Origin: Thermoplasmata archaeon
GTDB lineage: Archaea > Thermoplasmatota > Thermoplasmata > Lutacidiplasmatales > UBA184
Reading direction: 5' to 3'
DNA length: 64,000 nucleotides
Assembly: GCA_027314915.1 (NCBI GenBank)
Contig: DAHUZZ010000003.1
Location: 1-64,000 of the forward strand
Part shown: one piece after another, positions 33,691 through 42,178 of the stretch
Numbering within the stretch: the stretch's first letter is position 1
How the letters are laid out: every line of letters starts with the position of its first letter
Notes under the pieces: model-generated
What the model saw: the letters and a program-made list of their open reading frames with translations, nothing else
Told to the model about the DNA's origin: nothing
Databases searched by the model: none
Translations under genes and position numbers: made by a program

Positions 33691-34559
33691 GCGCGGAAAT
33701 GGGCCCCGTACTTGAACCCGGTCTTCACCACGAGCCCGCGGTCGCGCAGCCAGCCGTAGGCGCGGAGCCGGAGCTCGAGCTCCGGCTCGAGGCGCCGCGC
33801 GCGCCGCCGCACCACCTCCTCGGCGAGCGGCCGGTGGGTGGCGGCCGAGCGGAACGCGAGCGCGCCCCGCGAGGCGAGAAAGATCGCCTCGACGAGCGAG
33901 AGCTCGAGCCGGGCGCCGATGCGGCTGCCGAACCCCTGTTCCCGGCCGAGGAGCTCGACCCCCGCCGGCTCGGTGAGCAGGACCCGGTCGTCGCTCACGA
34001 ACGCGGGGATCGGCGCCGCCGGCCCGCGGGGCGGATGGACCCCCTGCGGGAGCGGGGCGGTGACCCGGTAGTAGGTCAGGTCCGACTCCTCGTCCACGAC
34101 GCCCAGGAGGAGCATCTTCCGGGCCCCGTGCGCCCGGTCGAACGTTTCGGCGAGCCCGGCCAGGTCGAAGGGCGCGCGCTCGCTGATCGGCTGCACCCAG
34201 AACTTGGAGGGCGTCTTGTGGAGCGTACCGCCCCGCGGCAGGACCGCGAAGGTGGCCGGCGGGGGCGAGTCCCGTACGATGTAGCCCCGCTGCCTCAGGT
34301 CCCGGTAGACGAGGTACCGTACCGGGAACTCCGGGTCGGCCCGGACCGCCCGCCGCAGCACCTCCGTCCACGGCGCGGGCCGCGACCGCTCGTCCACCAC
34401 CTCGAGCCGGCCCATCTCGGAGAGGTAGACCGACTCGGGCCGCTCGAGGGAGAGCCCGTCGGGGCGCACGGTGCCGAAGAAGCCGCGGCCGTAGATCGTG
34501 CCGGCCTCGGAGGGATCCTCGATCCGGACCGTCCCGTCCGACGCGAGCCGACCGCTCAC
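33498..34559 (-). CDS. endA: tRNA-splicing endonuclease EndA, tandem-repeat type, 353 aa
   Basis: Cleaves introns from pre-tRNA at bulge-helix-bulge motifs. The length (353 aa) is that of the fused-repeat homodimeric type. The degenerate N-terminal repeat includes 'RYLVYRDLRQRGYIV'; the catalytic C-terminal repeat includes 'AYGWLRDRGLVVKTGFKYGAHFRAY', 'HTHARYLI' and 'VRKEFLLAAVD', supplying the Tyr-His-Lys triad. Its GTG start overlaps the pyrE stop by 4 nt. It is the last gene of the minus-strand lipid operon. Confidence 0.92.
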   Translation of the reverse strand: MSGRLASDGTVRIEDPSEAGTIYGRGFFGTVRPDGLSLERPESVYLSEMGRLEVVDERSRPAPWTEVLRRAVRADPEFPVRYLVYRDLRQRGYIVRDSPPPATFAVLPRGGTLHKTPSKFWVQPISERAPFDLAGLAETFDRAHGARKMLLLGVVDEESDLTYYRVTAPLPQGVHPPRGPAAPIPAFVSDDRVLLTEPAGVELLGREQGFGSRIGARLELSLVEAIFLASRGALAFRSAATHRPLAEEVVRRRARRLEPELELRLRAYGWLRDRGLVVKTGFKYGAHFRAYVRDPEHTHARYLIQAAPSDLKAPWPTVAGHVRLAQGVRKEFLLAAVDPAGSVRCLALERMRP

Positions 34560-35119
34560 GCGGGGACCCCGCGCAGATCCGTCATGGAGGCGAGCGCCTC
34601 GAGCTCCACCCCGACCGCGCGGAGCCGCTCCCGCGCGCCCGCCTCGCGGTCGACGACCGTCACGGCGCGCTCCACCGTCGCCCCGGCCTCCCGCAGGAGC
34701 CGGACGGTCTCGACGAGCGATCCACCCGACGTCGTCACGTCCTCGAGCACGAGGACGCGCGCCCCGGCCCGAAGCTCCCCCTCGATCCGGCGGCCCGTCC
34801 CGTGCGACCGTTCGCCCTTGCGGACGATGACGTAGGGCCGCCCCGTCGCGAGGGCGGTGGCCACGACCAGCGGCACCGCCCCGAGCTCCATGCCGGCGAG
34901 CAGATCGTCGGGCCCCACGCGGGGCGCGAAGGCCCGGGCGAGCATCTCGAGCCGCTCCGGCCGGGTCCAGACCTGCTTGATGTCGACGTAGACGTCGCTC
35001 TCGGCCCCGCTCGTGAGCACGAACCGGCCGAACCGGACGGCGCCCGCCTCCAGGATCATGGCCCGGAGCTCGGCGGGGCTCGGGGCACTCCTCTTCGGCG
35101 TCACGGCGGACCCGGTCAC
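34556..35119 (-). CDS. pyrE: Orotate phosphoribosyltransferase, 187 aa
   Basis: Converts orotate plus PRPP to OMP in pyrimidine synthesis. 'FVLTSGAESDVYVDIKQVWTRP' is the N-terminal orotate-site signature, 'YVIVRKGERSHGTGRRIEG' the catalytic loop, and 'VLVLEDVTTSGGSLVETVRLLREAGA' the PRPP loop. Length is normal. GTG 35119 overlaps the carS stop by 4 nt; GTG at 'TPKRSAP' is an alternative. Confidence 0.94.
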   Translation of the reverse strand: MTGSAVTPKRSAPSPAELRAMILEAGAVRFGRFVLTSGAESDVYVDIKQVWTRPERLEMLARAFAPRVGPDDLLAGMELGAVPLVVATALATGRPYVIVRKGERSHGTGRRIEGELRAGARVLVLEDVTTSGGSLVETVRLLREAGATVERAVTVVDREAGARERLRAVGVELEALASMTDLRGVPA

Positions 35120-35694
35120 CAGGGGACCTTCTTCAGACCGGCCCAGTAGCCCACGTAGTTGAAAATGATATGGAGCCCGATCGTGAAGAGCGCGGTCCAG
35201 AGCACGGCCGCGACGGAGAGGAAGGTCGGCCCGAAGACGTCGGGGTAGAGCACCAGCCCGAGGCCGACCGGCACCAGGACGAAGAGGAGCTGGTCGAGGA
35301 GGAAGACCCGGCCGCCGGGGGGGACGCCGCGCCGCCGCTTGAGGAAGGAGCCGACGGCGTCGCCCGTGAGCGCCCCCATCGTGAGGAGGAGGACGACCGG
35401 CACCGCGCCCGCGAGCGTCCCGGCGTAGGCCGGGACGACCCGGAGATCCGGCGGCGCGATGGCGACCAGGTAGTTCTGGAATAGACCGACCCAGAGCGGG
35501 AAGAGCGAGCCCACCAGGAAGCCGCTCCAGGTCTTCGAGCTCCCCAGGATCCGACGACCGTCGTAGGGCCAGCTCCGTCCGAGGTCCATGGAGGGTCCCC
35601 GCCCCTTGGGGAAGGTCGCCGCCGCGTTCGCGAGGTAGGCCGGCAGGAGCACCCAGAGCACCTGCGCCGGGACGAGGTACCACGCGGAGACCAT
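35116..35694 (-). CDS. carS: CDP-archaeol synthase, 192 aa
   Basis: Membrane CTP:unsaturated archaeol-phosphate cytidylyltransferase (CarS, DUF46), which activates the ether lipid for head-group addition. Several TM helices; motifs 'AYLANAAATFPKGRGPSMDLGR', 'DGRRILGSSKTWSGFLVGSLF', 'GALTGDAVGSFLKRRRGVPPG' and 'LLDQLLFVLVP' match the CDP-alcohol cytidylyltransferase signature. It is 9 nt downstream of the M20 peptidase. Confidence 0.94.
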   Translation of the reverse strand: MVSAWYLVPAQVLWVLLPAYLANAAATFPKGRGPSMDLGRSWPYDGRRILGSSKTWSGFLVGSLFPLWVGLFQNYLVAIAPPDLRVVPAYAGTLAGAVPVVLLLTMGALTGDAVGSFLKRRRGVPPGGRVFLLDQLLFVLVPVGLGLVLYPDVFGPTFLSVAAVLWTALFTIGLHIIFNYVGYWAGLKKVPW

Positions 35695-35703
35695 CGGGGT
35701 ACG

Positions 35704-37347
35704 CTACGGGCTCCGGACGAATTCGCAGATCGTGCGCACCACGCCGCCGAGCAGCGCCGGGTCGACGCTCTCCTCCGCCTCGTGGATGTGGGCGGACCGG
35801 TCCATGCTGCCGAAGACGAGCGCGGGGAGCGGGGCGCCCGAGGGGGTCCTCACGCCGAGGAGGCTGCTCGCGTCGGTCCCGCCGTACTCGCCGTACACGC
35901 CCTCCACGCCGAAGACCTCCCGCATGATCCGGTCGAGCTTCACGACCATCGGGTGGTCGGGCGCCAGCGCGTAGCCGCCGCGCTGCCGGTCCGGCGGGGC
36001 CGAGATGGTCGCACCGATGGGGTGGTGGGCGCCCCACTCCTCGATGGCGCCTAGGCCCCGGCGGCGGCCCTCCTCGAGCCCCATCTCCGGCGGCAGCCTC
36101 AGGTCGACCCCGAAGGAGGCGGAGACGAACCCCTCCTCCTCGATCTTCGCGTTGCCGACCGTCTCGTCGAGGAGCGCGAGCGCCGCCGGGACGGGGTTCA
36201 GCGCCTGGTGCGGGTAGCCGGCGTGGTAGCTCTTCCCGACGAGGGACAGGGCGAGCGCGCCGGGCGGCACCACCACGGCGGAGGAGACGAGCGGGGTGAG
36301 CCGGAACGGCCGGGGGACCTGGGAGGGGAGCCACCTGCCGAGCTCGATGAGCTTCTCGCCCGGACCCTCGAAGACGAAGGTGACCGACTGGGCGATCTGG
36401 TTCGTCGCGTCGGTCTCGGCGTGGATCCGGGTGAGCCGGGGCCGGAGCGCGCCGCGCGCCGGCCCCTCGAGATCGAACCGGGTCACCGTCGCCCGGCCCG
36501 TGATCACGGGCTCGGGGGCGGCGTGCTCCGGCCAGTCCGGCGAGCGGTAGGCGGACCTCCACTCCCGGGCGAGCTCATGGAGCCGGACGAGCGAGACGCC
36601 GTAGGCCACGACCGCGGAGTAGCCCACCGGCCGGTCGAAGCCGGCGTCCAAGAAGAGGACCCCGGAGGAGCCGGCGCAGACGTGCGGGCTCCCGTCGGGG
36701 ATGAGCGCCACCTCCGCCCGGAGGATCCGGCTCGGGTCCGACTCGGGCAGCGACGCGTCGTGGGCCTTGATCGCCTCGATGCCTCCCGAGCCGCCGGTCT
36801 CCTCGTCGCAGCAGAGGAGGAGCCGGACGTTCCGCGGCGAGCCGCCCTCCCGGGCGAGCCGCCGCAGCGCGAGCAGTCCGCCCACGACCCCGCTGCCGAG
36901 GTCGTCGTTCGACCCCCGGCCGTACAGCCGCCCGTCCTCCCGGAGGGTGAGCACGTGCGGCGGGCTCTGCCATCGGGGCAGCTGCTCGACGGGCACGGGC
37001 ACCACGTCGTAGTGCGCGAGGATGAGCACCCGCTCCGGCGCCCCCACGTCGAGATCGACGATCACGTTGGGGCGGGCGATCCCGTGCAGCCCGGCCGCTT
37101 CCCCGCGGGACATGGGATCGTAGATCCGCGCCCCGAACCCGAAGCCGCGGGCGACCCGCACGAGCTCCTCGGCGACCACCGGGTAGTTCGGCTTCTCCCA
37201 GCGGCCGTGGGCGGGGTCCTCCAGGTTCGTGGGGGCGAGCGCGACCAGCCGGGCGAGGAGCTGGAGCCCCTCCGGATCCCCCAGCCGTTCCGCCAGGCGG
37301 GTCCCGGAGTCACCGGAGAAGCGGGCCGGCCCCGCCGACCCGCTCAT
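35704..37347 (-). CDS. M20 family metallopeptidase, 547 aa
   Basis: Zinc-dependent M20/ArgE-type peptidase or deacylase, larger than usual. 'VLILAHYDVVPVP' holds the first zinc ligand pair, 'LYGRGSNDDLGSGVVGGLLALR' the bridging Asp, 'LLLCCDEETGGSGG' the catalytic Glu pair. Later 'AGYPHQALNPV' and 'GVYGEYGGTDASSLLGVRTPSG' contribute dimerisation/ligand residues, and 'SAHIHEAEESVD' the final His. Substrate is unknown. ATG 37347 overlaps the DUF2070 stop. Confidence 0.87.
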   Translation of the reverse strand: MSGSAGPARFSGDSGTRLAERLGDPEGLQLLARLVALAPTNLEDPAHGRWEKPNYPVVAEELVRVARGFGFGARIYDPMSRGEAAGLHGIARPNVIVDLDVGAPERVLILAHYDVVPVPVEQLPRWQSPPHVLTLREDGRLYGRGSNDDLGSGVVGGLLALRRLAREGGSPRNVRLLLCCDEETGGSGGIEAIKAHDASLPESDPSRILRAEVALIPDGSPHVCAGSSGVLFLDAGFDRPVGYSAVVAYGVSLVRLHELAREWRSAYRSPDWPEHAAPEPVITGRATVTRFDLEGPARGALRPRLTRIHAETDATNQIAQSVTFVFEGPGEKLIELGRWLPSQVPRPFRLTPLVSSAVVVPPGALALSLVGKSYHAGYPHQALNPVPAALALLDETVGNAKIEEEGFVSASFGVDLRLPPEMGLEEGRRRGLGAIEEWGAHHPIGATISAPPDRQRGGYALAPDHPMVVKLDRIMREVFGVEGVYGEYGGTDASSLLGVRTPSGAPLPALVFGSMDRSAHIHEAEESVDPALLGGVVRTICEFVRSP

Positions 37348-39158
37348 ACGAGCAGCGCCACCACCAGGAGCGACGAAGCGACCAGGAGGGAGAAGGTGAG
37401 CGCCGCGGCGTTCGCGAACACCGAGATCGTGTCCCCGAGCGAGGTCAAAAGCCGAGCGGTGTAACCGGGCCCCAGGACCCGTACCGAGGGGACCTCGGTC
37501 GAACCGGCGGAGACCGTCACCGGCACGAGCTCGCGGAGCGCCGCGTCGACGACGCCGAGGATGTCGTGGATCAGGTCGCCTGCCGGGTAGCGCTCCCCGA
37601 GGATGTTCACCGATCCGTCCACCTCGTGCACCACGTGGTTGTCGGTGGTCATCACCTCCGCGGCCGTGACCCGGTCCCGGAGGGCGTCCAGGATCTGCTG
37701 CCGGAGCCCGACGAGCAGGTTGTTGCCGTCGATGAGGACGTAGGCGGTCCGGGTCCCGGCGGCCTCGAGGACGAGGGCCCGGATCCCCTCGGGCCCGATG
37801 CCGTGGAGCGCGACCGAGTAGCCCGTCCGAGCGGCGACGCCGGCCCGCACCGGGCCGGGCCGGGCCGCGCCCAGCGCCGCCTCGATCGCCGCGGGGAGCT
37901 CGCGGACGAGCTGGCCGTGCACCGGCGATCCGAAGGTGATGTCGCCGGTGTCGTTCTCGTAGGAGTTGTGGCAGTCGATGAAGGCGACGACGGGCCGCTC
38001 GCCCGCGTAGGATCGCCCGTAGAAGGGGGCGATGATGGCGTAGTCGATGTCGTCGCTCGCCGCCGGCGCCTGCGTGATGAGCGCGAGCACGGCGTCCCCG
38101 AGCACCTGGGCCCGGACCAGCGAGGTCGGCGAGGGGCTCAAGAGCGGGCTCGCGCGCATCCGTTCCACCGGTGCGAGCCGGCCGGAGAGCTCCTGGAGGG
38201 CGAGCCGGATCCGGTCCACCTCCGCCTCGCCCGGCAGGTCGAGGTCGTGGTTGCAGGGCGTGTGGGGCACGAAGACCATCCCGGCGGACTCCCCGAGCGC
38301 CGTCGCGATCTTGCGCGGGAGGTCGCTCGCGCCGACCGCGGCGAACGGCCCCGGGTGCACCGTCGGGAGCGCGATCGTCGCGAGGCGGCGATCGCCGGCG
38401 GTGAGGGCGAGGAGCGTGACCTTGAGGTCGGCCAGGATCGCCTTCTGCCCGAAGAAGTTCTCGAGCTGGCGGGTCGCCCACGGGTCGCGCATCGAGACAT
38501 GCTCCATGAGCGGGCGGAGGAGCCCCACGCCGGAGAAACCGAACTCCCGGCGGATCGGCCGGTCGGAGATCGCGAGCAGCTCCACCGAGCAGAGGAACCC
38601 GAGGGAAAGGAGCGCCACCGTGCCGGCGATCAGGGCCGCATCCGGCGGGACGAGCGCGAAGAGGAAGAGGAGCGCGAACACCGGCTGGAGCAGCCCGGGC
38701 GGGAGCGAGAGGCCATGGTGCGGCCGGGACACCCCGAAGAGGCTCAGGTGCCGGAACCAGAGCCCGGCGGAGAGCCCGACGAGGATCATCCACTCGACCT
38801 CGGGGAGCCCGATCCCGGGCAGGGCGGATACCAGGATCCTCCACACGAGGAGGAAGGGGAAGGCGAGCCCCTCGCTGATGAGCGCGAGGAGCGCGGAGCG
38901 GCGGAGCGAGATCCGCCCCCCGAGCGCGCGCGCGAACGGCGAGGTCAGCAGGCTCGCGAGGAGGGCGGGCGCGAAGAAGACGCCGAGGATCCCCGCCAGC
39001 AGGAGGAGCGGCGGGTCGCCGGCGAAGGCCAGCAGCCCGAGCACGACGGCGGCGATCAGCTGGAGCGCGAACGCGACGGCCGGACGGGGCGCGGGCGGGA
39101 TGAACCGCGAGTAGCGGGCCCCCCGGTCCGTCGGGGCGGGCCGCAGCCTACCGCGCAC
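37344..39158 (-). CDS. DUF2070 family membrane protein, 604 aa
   Basis: Archaea-specific integral membrane family. The N-terminal ~210 residues hold six or seven hydrophobic helices ('VAFALQLIAAVVLGLLAF' through 'GTVALLSLGFLCSVELLAI'). A large soluble domain then contains 'ALPTVHPGPFAAVGASDLPRKIA', 'FVPHTPCNHDLDLPGEAEVDRI', 'VAFIDCHNSYENDTGDITFGS' and 'EVMTTDNHVVHEVDG', a conserved His/Asp-rich set suggesting metal-dependent hydrolysis. A final TM pair lies at the C-terminus. Function is not established. The GTG start lies inside the end of GGGPS (11-nt overlap); location among lipid genes suggests a membrane role. Confidence 0.85.
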   Translation of the reverse strand: MRGRLRPAPTDRGARYSRFIPPAPRPAVAFALQLIAAVVLGLLAFAGDPPLLLLAGILGVFFAPALLASLLTSPFARALGGRISLRRSALLALISEGLAFPFLLVWRILVSALPGIGLPEVEWMILVGLSAGLWFRHLSLFGVSRPHHGLSLPPGLLQPVFALLFLFALVPPDAALIAGTVALLSLGFLCSVELLAISDRPIRREFGFSGVGLLRPLMEHVSMRDPWATRQLENFFGQKAILADLKVTLLALTAGDRRLATIALPTVHPGPFAAVGASDLPRKIATALGESAGMVFVPHTPCNHDLDLPGEAEVDRIRLALQELSGRLAPVERMRASPLLSPSPTSLVRAQVLGDAVLALITQAPAASDDIDYAIIAPFYGRSYAGERPVVAFIDCHNSYENDTGDITFGSPVHGQLVRELPAAIEAALGAARPGPVRAGVAARTGYSVALHGIGPEGIRALVLEAAGTRTAYVLIDGNNLLVGLRQQILDALRDRVTAAEVMTTDNHVVHEVDGSVNILGERYPAGDLIHDILGVVDAALRELVPVTVSAGSTEVPSVRVLGPGYTARLLTSLGDTISVFANAAALTFSLLVASSLLVVALLV

Positions 39159-39900
39159 GGGCCCGCCTCACCTCGGAGAGGATCTCCTGGAGCCCCCCGT
39201 CGAGCCGCTCCTCCTCGGTCACGGTGCCGGTGACGAGGAGCTGCGCCCCGGCGGAGAGGAGCCGCGCGGCGTCCGCCCCGGTCCGGATCCCCCCGCCCAC
39301 GATGAGCGGGACGGAGAGGACGCTCCGCACGGCGCGGATCATCTCCTCCGGCACCGGCTGCGGCGCCCCCGAGCCCGCTTCCAGGTAGATCATCTGCATC
39401 CCGAGGAACTCCCCGGCGAGCGCGTACCCCTGCGCGGAAGCGAGGTCGTCGCGCGCCACCGCGTCGACCTGCCCGACCTCGCCCACCCGCATCCCCGGGG
39501 CGACCACGAGGTACCCGAGCGCGATGGGCTCGATCCGCATCGCCCGGACCGCGAGCGCGGCGCGGGCCTGGGCCCGGATCACCAGGTCGAGGTTCCGCGA
39601 GTTGAGGAGGCTCATGAAGTAGATCGCGTCGGCGTCGGGCGAGAGCGACGCGGGCCCCTCGGGGAAGATGATCGTCGGGACCGAGACGGCCGCGCGCACC
39701 GCCCGGGCCGCCTCGCCCATGCGGGCGTTCGAGATCCCCGTGGACCCGCCCAGCATGATGGCGTCGCTCCCCAGGTCGACCGCCCCCCGCGCGAGCCGGG
39801 CGGCGACGGGCCCGGGCGACTTCTCCGGATCGATGAGCGTCAGGTGGACGGGGCCCTTGGCGAGCCGCTCCCGGAGGTAGGTGAGGACCCGTCCGACCAT
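39148..39900 (-). CDS. Geranylgeranylglyceryl phosphate synthase, 250 aa
   Basis: Forms the first ether bond of archaeal lipids: sn-glycerol-1-phosphate plus geranylgeranyl-PP. PcrB/GGGPS TIM barrel with 'HLTLIDPEKSPGPVAARLARGAVDLGSDAIMLGGSTG', 'PTIIFPEGPASLSPDADAIYFMSLLNSRN', 'ALGYLVVAPGMRVGEVG', 'MIYLEAGSGAPQPVPEEMI' and 'PLIVGGGIRTGADAA'. Complete, cytosolic or membrane-peripheral. Followed by DUF2070, preceded by DGGGPS. Confidence 0.95.
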   Translation of the reverse strand: MVGRVLTYLRERLAKGPVHLTLIDPEKSPGPVAARLARGAVDLGSDAIMLGGSTGISNARMGEAARAVRAAVSVPTIIFPEGPASLSPDADAIYFMSLLNSRNLDLVIRAQARAALAVRAMRIEPIALGYLVVAPGMRVGEVGQVDAVARDDLASAQGYALAGEFLGMQMIYLEAGSGAPQPVPEEMIRAVRSVLSVPLIVGGGIRTGADAARLLSAGAQLLVTGTVTEEERLDGGLQEILSEVRRARAR

Positions 39901-39918
39901 CCGCGCCGACCGACCCCC

Positions 39919-40767
39919 CTACCGGAACGCCGTGACCAGGAACGCCACGAGCGCCACGGTCATCGCGTACTTGCTCACGCGCTGCGCCTGGTGGAGCCGC
40001 TCGGGCAACCGGGCGACCGAGACCACGAACAGCGCGTCCGCGGCGGCCACCGATGCGAGGTAGATAATGCCGACGACGCTCGTCAGCGGCACCAGGTAGA
40101 GGAACGGCAGCGGGCTCAGCACGAGGGCGACCGCGACCGCCCCCCGGGCCACGGCGGAGGCGACCGGGAGCCCCCGGGTGCGGGGGAGCGTCCGCCGGTC
40201 GACGTCCCCCGCGGCATCCTCCATGTCCTTGATCACCTCGCGGCTCAGCGTCGCGAAGAACGCCATCAGGGCGAACGGGACCACCAGCTCCGGCGCCCCC
40301 ACCGAGGCCGCCCCGTAGAGGAAGACGAGCCCGGTCAGGAGGGCGACGAAGAGGTTGCCCGCGATGCCGACCGCCTTGAGCCGGAGCTCGTAGCCGAAGA
40401 GCGCCAGGAGGGCGATCCCCAGGATGACCCCGAGGAGCGGACGGGTCGGGATCTGGGGCAGGACGACGAGCACGGCCAGGACGAACAGGGCGATCCCGAT
40501 CCCGCGGGCGGTGCCCGGCGAGATCTCCCCGCTGACGAGCGGGCGGTCCGGGTGGTTCACCCGGTCCGACTCCCGGTCGAGGAGGTCGTTGAGGACGTTG
40601 CCCCCCGCGGTGACGCACGCGGTCGAGACGGCGGCGAGGAGGAGCGCGACATAGCTCCCTTCGGTGAGCGAGAGCCCGACGCCCGCCGCGGCCCAGCCCC
40701 CCACGACGGTCCCGACGAGGGAGACGAGCACGTTCCCGATCCGGACGAGCCTCAGGACCGGGTGCAC
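39919..40767 (-). CDS. Digeranylgeranylglyceryl phosphate synthase (UbiA family), 282 aa
   Basis: Adds the second geranylgeranyl chain to GGGP. UbiA prenyltransferase with about eight TM helices; Asp-rich motifs 'GGNVLNDLLDRESDRVNHPDRPLVSG' and 'SREVIKDMEDAAGDVDRRTLP' bind the Mg-pyrophosphate. The lipid context excludes quinone prenyltransferase as the first choice. GTG 40767 starts about 26-30 nt from a TATA-like element at 40792-40804, so the operon mRNA is probably leaderless. Confidence 0.95.
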   Translation of the reverse strand: MHPVLRLVRIGNVLVSLVGTVVGGWAAAGVGLSLTEGSYVALLLAAVSTACVTAGGNVLNDLLDRESDRVNHPDRPLVSGEISPGTARGIGIALFVLAVLVVLPQIPTRPLLGVILGIALLALFGYELRLKAVGIAGNLFVALLTGLVFLYGAASVGAPELVVPFALMAFFATLSREVIKDMEDAAGDVDRRTLPRTRGLPVASAVARGAVAVALVLSPLPFLYLVPLTSVVGIIYLASVAAADALFVVSVARLPERLHQAQRVSKYAMTVALVAFLVTAFR

Positions 40768-40791
40768 GGGGGCGCGATGGGGGCCGCCCGG

Positions 40792-40804
40792 TCATACCCT
40801 TTTC
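40792..40804 (-). promoter_or_regulatory. Promoter element of the lipid operon
   Basis: On the minus strand 'GAAAAGGGTATGA' is the A/T-richest point before GTG 40767, at the right distance for a leaderless start. Confidence 0.4.
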
Positions 40805-40830
40805 GCCGGAGGCCTCCGCCCGCGGTCACG

Positions 40831-40838
40831 ATTTATAA
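40831..40838 (+). promoter_or_regulatory. TATA box of the M16 peptidase operon
   Basis: ATTTATAA in a GC-rich background, with TTTATA beginning about 26-27 nt before GTG 40859, implying a leaderless mRNA. It decides the start of the M16 gene against the longer track ORF. Confidence 0.6.
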
Positions 40839-40858
40839 CCCCCCTCGCTCGGAGGGCC

Positions 40859-42178
40859 GTGGCGACCGCGGTCGGGCCCGGGGGTCCGGTCGAGGCGTTC
40901 CGCCTCGGCAACGGGCTCCGGGTCCTGCTCGCGCCCCGGCCGGGCGCCTCGACCGTCAGCGTGTGGGTCTGGTACCGGGTGGGTTCCAAGAACGAGTGGC
41001 CCGGGGCGACCGGGGCCTCCCACTGGGTCGAGCACATGATGTTCAACGGCTCGCCCCGGTTCCCCAAGGGCGTCATCGACCGGGCCGTGATGGACGTCGG
41101 CGGGCAGCTCAACGCCTTCACCGACGTCGACTTCACCGCCTACCTCACGACGGTGCCCGCCGAGCACGCGATGGTCCCGATCCGGATCGAGGCCGACCGG
41201 ATGACCCGCGCCCGGATGACCGAGGCGGAGGTGGAGCGCGAACGCTCGATCGTGCTCTCGGAACGGGACGGGAACGAGAACTGGCCGGAGTTCCGGGCCG
41301 ACGAGGAGCTCTACGAGCTCGCCTTCCGCCATCATCCCTACCGCTGGGACCCGCTCGGCTTCCGTTCCGATATCGAGCGGATGGACGCGCGGCGGCTCGC
41401 CGACTACTATCGGCGGTTCTACGGCCCCCGGAACGCGACCCTCGTGGTCGTGGGCCGGTTCGAGCCGCGCCGGCTCGCCCGGGAGGTCCGCCGGAGGTTC
41501 GGCGGCCTGCCCGCGACCGGAGAGCGGCCCGGGGTCGGCTCGGTGGAGCCGCCCCAGCGCGGCGAGCGCTCCGCGACCCTCACCGGCCCCGGGACCACGC
41601 CGTTCCTCATGGCGGGCTACCGCACCCCGGGGATCCGGGACCCCCAGACGCCGGCGCTCCTCCTCCTCGATACGCTGCTCGGCGGCGAGACCCGGCTCTT
41701 CTCCGGCTCGGGCTGGGGGCGCGGCGGAGAGCACCCGTCGGCGCGCCTGTACCGGAGCCTCGTCGAGCCCGGCCTCGCGGTCCGGGCCTCGAGCGAGTGG
41801 CGCCCCCGGGAGCATCCGGGGCTGTTCGTCCTCCATGTCCAGGCGGCCTCCGGAGTGACCCTCTCGCGGGTCGAGGAGGTCCTCGCCGAGGAGATGCGCC
41901 GGGTGGCGGCCGAGGGCCCGACCCCGCGGGAGCTCGCGGAGATCCGCGAGAAGATCCGCGCCTCCGCACGCCTGGCCTACGAGGGCCCCACGCGGACCGC
42001 GTTCCGGCTCGGCTACTTCGCCCAGCTCGGCGACCCCGGGTTCGAATCGCGGCTCCTCCGCGGCCTGCTCCGCACGCCCGCGAGGGCGATCCGGGACGCC
42101 GCCGCCCGCCTCTTCCGGCCGGACTCGCGGGTCGTCGTGCGCTACCTTCCGACCCCGGAGGCGCCCCGTGCCCGCTGA
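40859..42178 (+). CDS. M16 family zinc peptidase, catalytic subunit, 439 aa
   Basis: Processing-peptidase/pitrilysin-like enzyme. The inverted zinc motif HxxEH is visible as 'ASHWVEHMMFNGSPRFP' near residue 60, and the third ligand Glu lies in the helix 'EAEVERERSIVLSERDGN' about 75 residues later. Two M16 domains of ~215 aa; 'YHHHPYRWDPLGF'-type region ('FRHHPYRWDPLG') and 'FYGPRNATLVVVGRF' end the first. The GTG 40859 start is supported by the TATA box. Overlaps the next gene by 11 nt, so the two subunits are probably co-translated as a heterodimer, like mitochondrial and bacterial alpha/beta pairs. Confidence 0.9.
   Translation: MATAVGPGGPVEAFRLGNGLRVLLAPRPGASTVSVWVWYRVGSKNEWPGATGASHWVEHMMFNGSPRFPKGVIDRAVMDVGGQLNAFTDVDFTAYLTTVPAEHAMVPIRIEADRMTRARMTEAEVERERSIVLSERDGNENWPEFRADEELYELAFRHHPYRWDPLGFRSDIERMDARRLADYYRRFYGPRNATLVVVGRFEPRRLAREVRRRFGGLPATGERPGVGSVEPPQRGERSATLTGPGTTPFLMAGYRTPGIRDPQTPALLLLDTLLGGETRLFSGSGWGRGGEHPSARLYRSLVEPGLAVRASSEWRPREHPGLFVLHVQAASGVTLSRVEEVLAEEMRRVAAEGPTPRELAEIREKIRASARLAYEGPTRTAFRLGYFAQLGDPGFESRLLRGLLRTPARAIRDAAARLFRPDSRVVVRYLPTPEAPRAR

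Noticed and set aside
35704-38844. 1046-aa minus-strand ORF
   Set aside because: The N-terminal half is a shadow of DUF2070 in another frame; the M20 gene starts at 37347 with an ATGA overlap.
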